Shown piece by piece: positions 62,469 through 64,000 of a stretch of DNA of 64,000 nucleotides. The translations under genes and the position numbers were made by a program. The stretch comes from Caldithrix sp964598255. GTDB taxonomy: Bacteria > Calditrichota > Calditrichia > Calditrichales > Calditrichaceae. The notes under the pieces were generated by a model. It made no database searches. It was not told the DNA's origin and saw only the letters and a list, made by a program, of their open reading frames with translations. The DNA lies in NCBI GenBank assembly GCA_964598255.1, contig CAZRBA010000064.1, positions 1-64,000 of the forward strand, given 5' to 3'. Within the stretch, counting starts at the first letter, position 1; the number at the start of each line of letters is the position of its first letter.

Positions 62469-64000
62469 AAAAGATATTGATAAGCGGCCTGACGCTTTTT
62501 TTACTGTTCGGCCTCCGGCCTTTGCCTGCCCATGATTCGGGATGCCAGGTCTGCCATACCACCATGCATTCTTCCTGCGGACTTCGTTGTCAGGATTGCC
62601 ATCTGTCCGTCAATGCACCCCGAAATCCGAAGTTAAACAATCATCCTGCGGTAATAGCCAACCCATCCCAAGAGCGCTGGTGGGCGGAAAAATGTCAGCG
62701 TTGCCATCAAAAGGAAATGGACGACTTTAAAAATTCGTTGCATTACAGCAGTGCGGGGATCATCGACCAAACACGTTTTTTGTTTGCAAAAACAGCGCAC
62801 CTTTTGCAAACCGCGCCGGATGCCTGGCATGAATTGAGCAAAATAAGCAAAGTCGAACAACCCGTCATTTCCGGTTTGGCCGATCATTTGTTGGCAAGTA
62901 AATGTTTGGGATGCCATTTTGCTTCGGATCGGCATGCTGCGGCCAAAGGGCGCAAGCACGCTGCGGGATGCGCGGCCTGCCACGTTCCGCTCGATCAACA
63001 AACGGGAAAGCCTCTCAACGGTCACCGGTTCGTAAAATTGCCTGCCGATGCCGTTTGTTTAGCCTGCCACAGCGGGAACCGTACGGGCGCGGATTATTAC
63101 GGCTATTTTGAACACGATTATCACAAACAATATCAAACGCCTTTCGGTAGCCGTCCCCAGTTTGGCGCTTACCAACATCGATTGCGGCCGGATGTGCATT
63201 TGCGGGCCGGTTTGCATTGTACGGATTGTCATACCGAACACAAAGGACACCGTGTGGTGCAACGGTTTGAAGGCCAGCAAGCAGATGTGCGCTGTAGTGA
63301 TTGCCACGGGGGCTTTAACTTACGGGCAACACGTACGCATGCAAGGGCACCGGCGTTTTCACAGCAAATAGTTGCTCACAAATCATACCATGCGCGTTTG
63401 CGATGCTCGGCCTGCCATGCGCAATGGGCCTATCAGGATTACGGTTTGCATTTGTTTTTGGATGAAAGCAAGCATTACGAAATGTGGGCGGATTATCTTT
63501 GGCAGGGCGACGGAGAAGTGACCCGTTTGCTTAAGGAACAGTTGCGTCTGCCGGAATCCAAACGCACGTTTGCCTTTTCGCGCAATAAGCTTTCCGGCAA
63601 AATCATGAAAGGCATTTGGTACGTGGCCTGGACATTCCGCCGCTGGGAAAATCCGGTGCTTGGAATCGATCCTCTTGGCAAAGTGAGCATTGTGCGACCG
63701 CTTTATCAGTATTTTTTAACCTATGCGGATTCTCTGGATCGAGTGTGGCTCGATTCGCAAAAGCCCATGCGCAAGGACGGAAAAATTGGTTGGAATTGGG
63801 ATGCTTTTGTCCCCCATACCATTGGTAAAAAGGGCCGGAGCTGCGAAAGCTGCCATTTGAATGCCAAAGCGGTTGGGCTAGGCATTCGCCAGAATATCGC
63901 CGATTCCGTGGCCAACCCTATCACCCTACCCACACAACCTGTTTTGCCAGGTAGCCGTTTGTTAAACAAAAAGGAACGCCAACGTTTGCTGCACAAAAGC
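62465..64000 (+). CDS. Multiheme cytochrome c, 3'-truncated by the window
   Basis: Open from the ATG at 62465 to the window end: 512 codons without a stop, so the C-terminus is not seen. A signal peptide (ISGLTLFLLFGLRPLPA) precedes ten CxxCH motifs: CQVCH, CQDCH, CQRCH, CLGCH, CAACH, CLACH, CTDCH, CSDCH, CSACH and CESCH. The start overlaps the previous stop (ATGA). Segments NRTGADYYGYFE, RPDVHLRAGLHCTDCH and CESCHLNAKAVGLG mirror the preceding cytochrome, marking a tandem duplication. It should be periplasmic, loaded by the Ccm system encoded at 8.5-13.4 kb. Confidence 0.92.
   Translation, partial: MKKILISGLTLFLLFGLRPLPAHDSGCQVCHTTMHSSCGLRCQDCHLSVNAPRNPKLNNHPAVIANPSQERWWAEKCQRCHQKEMDDFKNSLHYSSAGIIDQTRFLFAKTAHLLQTAPDAWHELSKISKVEQPVISGLADHLLASKCLGCHFASDRHAAAKGRKHAAGCAACHVPLDQQTGKPLNGHRFVKLPADAVCLACHSGNRTGADYYGYFEHDYHKQYQTPFGSRPQFGAYQHRLRPDVHLRAGLHCTDCHTEHKGHRVVQRFEGQQADVRCSDCHGGFNLRATRTHARAPAFSQQIVAHKSYHARLRCSACHAQWAYQDYGLHLFLDESKHYEMWADYLWQGDGEVTRLLKEQLRLPESKRTFAFSRNKLSGKIMKGIWYVAWTFRRWENPVLGIDPLGKVSIVRPLYQYFLTYADSLDRVWLDSQKPMRKDGKIGWNWDAFVPHTIGKKGRSCESCHLNAKAVGLGIRQNIADSVANPITLPTQPVLPGSRLLNKKERQRLLHKS

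Noticed and set aside
62542..63996. Several short ORFs on both strands near the window end
   Set aside because: All are shadows of the truncated multiheme cytochrome that runs from 62465 to the window end with ten CxxCH motifs.
1..64000. CRISPR arrays, tRNA, rRNA, transposases or phage genes
   Set aside because: No regularly spaced repeats, cloverleaf-like sequences, rRNA segments or transposase motifs were noticed; a tRNA or ncRNA search program would be needed to exclude them formally.

Overview
The window looks like a chromosomal segment of a Gram-negative, anaerobically respiring bacterium of the FCB group, most likely Calditrichota (Caldithrix-like) or a near relative. The base composition looks moderately AT-rich by eye. 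Supporting traits are a TonB-dependent receptor with an N-terminal carboxypeptidase-regulatory-like domain, an outer-membrane barrel, ribosomal protein bTHX, a Ccm (System I) cytochrome c maturation set, a complete type IV pilus locus, FbaB-type aldolase, a KamA-like radical SAM enzyme and a large multiheme cytochrome locus. This is an inference from gene content, and no marker gene fixes the phylum. No rRNA, tRNA, CRISPR array or transposase was seen.

Layout. 0-5 kb: a YfcC-type carrier (minus strand), a PAP2_3 membrane enzyme next to an IPCT-like nucleotidyltransferase (possible inositol-phosphate head-group pair), and FbaB aldolase. 5-8.2 kb: a divergent KamA-family enzyme and a fused prephenate dehydratase-ACT-DAHP synthase. 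8.4-13.4 kb: ccmABC, a tiny ccmD-like gene, a ccmE with a CxxxY heme site, and ccmF. 13.7-26.9 kb: housekeeping genes (truA, two tandem transaldolases, an HtrA protease, psd-pssA, DUF4321, a tatA remnant followed by intact tatA, gatA-gatB, an ICMT-like methyltransferase, a DGGGP-synthase-like UbiA enzyme, Maf, a response regulator, a CorC/HlyC-type protein). 26.9-28.6 kb: bTHX on the minus strand, then a decayed bufferin/HvfA-type RiPP metallophore locus (short Cys-containing precursor, broken DUF692 maturase, broken DoxX). 28.8-43.2 kb: a small double-CxxC protein and a type IV pilus operon (PilB with a fused receiver domain, PilD, PilC, pilins, a PilM-PilN fusion, PilO, PilP, secretin, PilT, lipoprotein). 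43.2-45.5 kb: comF and an outer-membrane barrel gene (minus strand). 46-48.3 kb: a FliA/WhiG-type sigma factor behind a convincing sigma-54 promoter, a receiver-histidine kinase, and a possible FlgM-like small protein. 48.6-53 kb: TonB receptor and glutamate dehydrogenase.

53.2-64 kb holds the most interesting system: a MerR-type regulator with a Cys-rich sensor tail, a PsrABC-like molybdopterin oxidoreductase, a split YeeE/YedE transporter pair, a rhodanese-like protein lacking its active-site Cys but ending in Cys, then after a terminator a Rieske protein, a b6-spaced cytochrome b and two tandem paralogous multiheme c-type cytochromes, the second running off the window. Together they suggest a sulfur-linked quinone/cytochrome electron-transfer chain. 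The Ccm genes would mature its cytochromes, and TatA would export its Tat substrates (the molybdoenzyme and the Rieske protein).
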